This document shows, one piece after another, positions 14,344 to 14,731 of a stretch of 14,731 bases of DNA (positions within the stretch are counted from its first letter, which is position 1; every line of letters starts with the position of its first letter). The DNA is from CAITNM01 sp037138055 (lineage in GTDB: Bacteria > Pseudomonadota > Alphaproteobacteria > Paracaedibacterales > CAITNM01). A program made the translations under genes and the position numbers. A model generated the notes under the pieces. The model had not been told where the DNA came from, made no database searches, and was given only the letters and a program-made list of their open reading frames with translations. Where the stretch lies: the NCBI GenBank assembly GCA_037138055.1, contig JBAXJB010000034.1:1-14731 (forward strand). Reading direction: 5' to 3'.

Positions 14344-14420
14344 GAAATTACGCACTGGACCCTATGGTCAAGCCATAGGGAAACTGCTGTTTAAGCATCT
14401 TCTTGAGTCTTCTTATGGCT
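14344..14420 (+). repeat. Truncated, diverged copy of the 145-bp repeat unit
   Basis: Begins GAAATTACGCACTGG and carries the leading hairpin as CCCTATGG (14360-14367), loop TCAAG, CCATAGGG (14373-14380). Relative to copies 1 and 2 two stem positions differ, and both partner bases have changed so the stem remains perfect. Similarity continues through GCATCTTCTTGAGTCTTCTTATGGCT and stops at 14420, so the trailing inverted hairpin is lost. Confidence 0.8.
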
Positions 14421-14595
14421 CTCGCCAAGGTATGGCCGTTTGGCATAACTAAACGCAGAAATCCACAATAAAGAATACATAAAGAGTAAATAAAAAAATA
14501 AATACAGTAATAATCCGTAATAATTTCATTTATATATTTACTTTATATTAATAAAATATTTATCAAAAATTAATATATACTGTTTATATTTAACT
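14421..14595. other. AT-rich non-coding region before the last gene
   Basis: No gene is seen. A short inverted repeat GCCAA/TTGGC occurs near 14425-14445, and GTAATAAT is repeated around 14504-14520. From 14480 on, the sequence becomes extremely AT-rich, with A- and T-tracts that would favour DNA bending or melting upstream of the promoter of the following gene. Confidence 0.4.
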
Positions 14596-14632
14596 ATAGT
14601 TGGTGTCAATACTAACTATTAATTTGTATAAA
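14592..14632 (+). promoter_or_regulatory. Operator-like palindrome and -10 box for the secreted-protein gene
   Basis: ATAGTT (14596-14601) and AACTAT (14614-14619) form the outer arms of a 24-bp inverted repeat, with further paired GT (14603-14604) and AC (14611-14612). The left arm is itself part of the perfect palindrome AACTATAGTT (14592-14601). A -10-like TATAAA lies at 14627-14632, placing the palindrome over the expected -35 region, where a bound protein could repress or activate. TTGGTG at 14600 is 21 bp from TATAAA, too far for a standard promoter. Confidence 0.45.
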
Positions 14633-14657
14633 TCTTATTTTTAAAAGGAATAATATT

Positions 14658-14731
14658 ATGAAAACTATTCAAAAATTGACATTGGGTCTACTTACGGTTG
14701 TAGCTTCATCAACAGCTTTTTCAGCTACTAA
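14658..14731 (+). CDS. Secreted or outer-membrane protein, 5' fragment
   Basis: Only the first 24 codons are in the window; the gene runs past the right edge. The start is supported by a strong Shine-Dalgarno, AAGGA at 14645-14649, 8 nt before the ATG. The peptide begins MKTIQKLTLGLL and continues VVASSTAFSAT: a basic n-region, a hydrophobic core and a small-residue end, a typical Sec signal peptide with likely cleavage around AFS/A. The product's identity cannot be told. The AT-rich upstream region, operator-like palindrome and strong ribosome-binding site suggest a well-expressed, regulated surface or periplasmic protein. Confidence 0.75.
   Translation, partial: MKTIQKLTLGLLTVVASSTAFSAT

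Overview
The window looks like part of the chromosome of an AT-rich, Gram-negative, obligately intracellular alphaproteobacterium. Three things point that way. It carries an NTT-family ATP/ADP translocase of the Rickettsia/Chlamydia type. Its SdhE has an alphaproteobacterial-type RGTKE signature. It has outer-membrane biogenesis genes (surA, lptF, lptG). RpoN and an enzyme I-type phosphotransferase argue against Rickettsia itself and would fit a Holosporales/Paracaedibacter-like lineage; this placement is inference, since no rRNA is present.

Layout. (1) 114-3071 (-): a 985-residue flavin/iron-sulfur oxidoreductase in which a GltD/NfnB-like module is fused to a PyrK/NfnA-like module. (2) 3137-4669 (-): the ATP/ADP translocase, with its own promoter and a 5' leader hairpin. 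A terminator-like hairpin lies between these two genes, and its U-tract runs directly into the start codon of the oxidoreductase. (3) 4911-8608 (+): sdhE, then the overlapping series ruvA-ruvB-ptsP. The enzyme I lacks the N-terminal GAF domain usual in PtsP. (4) 8556-9878 (-): surA, whose 3' end overlaps ptsP by 53 bp tail to tail. (5) 9918-12130 (+): overlapping lptF-lptG, divergent from surA. (6) 12131-13534 (-): rpoN, whose stop codon abuts that of lptG with no spacer.

(7) 13535-14731 is accessory and repeat-rich. Two 145-bp tandem units, a third truncated copy and a fourth isolated hairpin all carry the same palindrome (stems with a TCAAG-type loop; two compensated stem pairs differ between copies). 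These repeats surround a 95-residue GIY-YIG nuclease gene, and one copy forms the nuclease's mRNA leader. The arrangement resembles REP/RAYT systems but with a GIY-YIG protein in place of the transposase, and it is the best candidate here for an undescribed system. The window ends in an AT-rich promoter region with a 24-bp operator-like palindrome and the first 24 codons of a secreted protein.

Functionally, the core genes cover host energy import (Tlc), redox (the fused oxidoreductase and SdhE flavinylation), Holliday-junction processing (RuvAB), PEP-dependent signalling (enzyme I) with sigma-54, and envelope assembly (SurA, LptFG). No tRNA, rRNA or CRISPR was seen.
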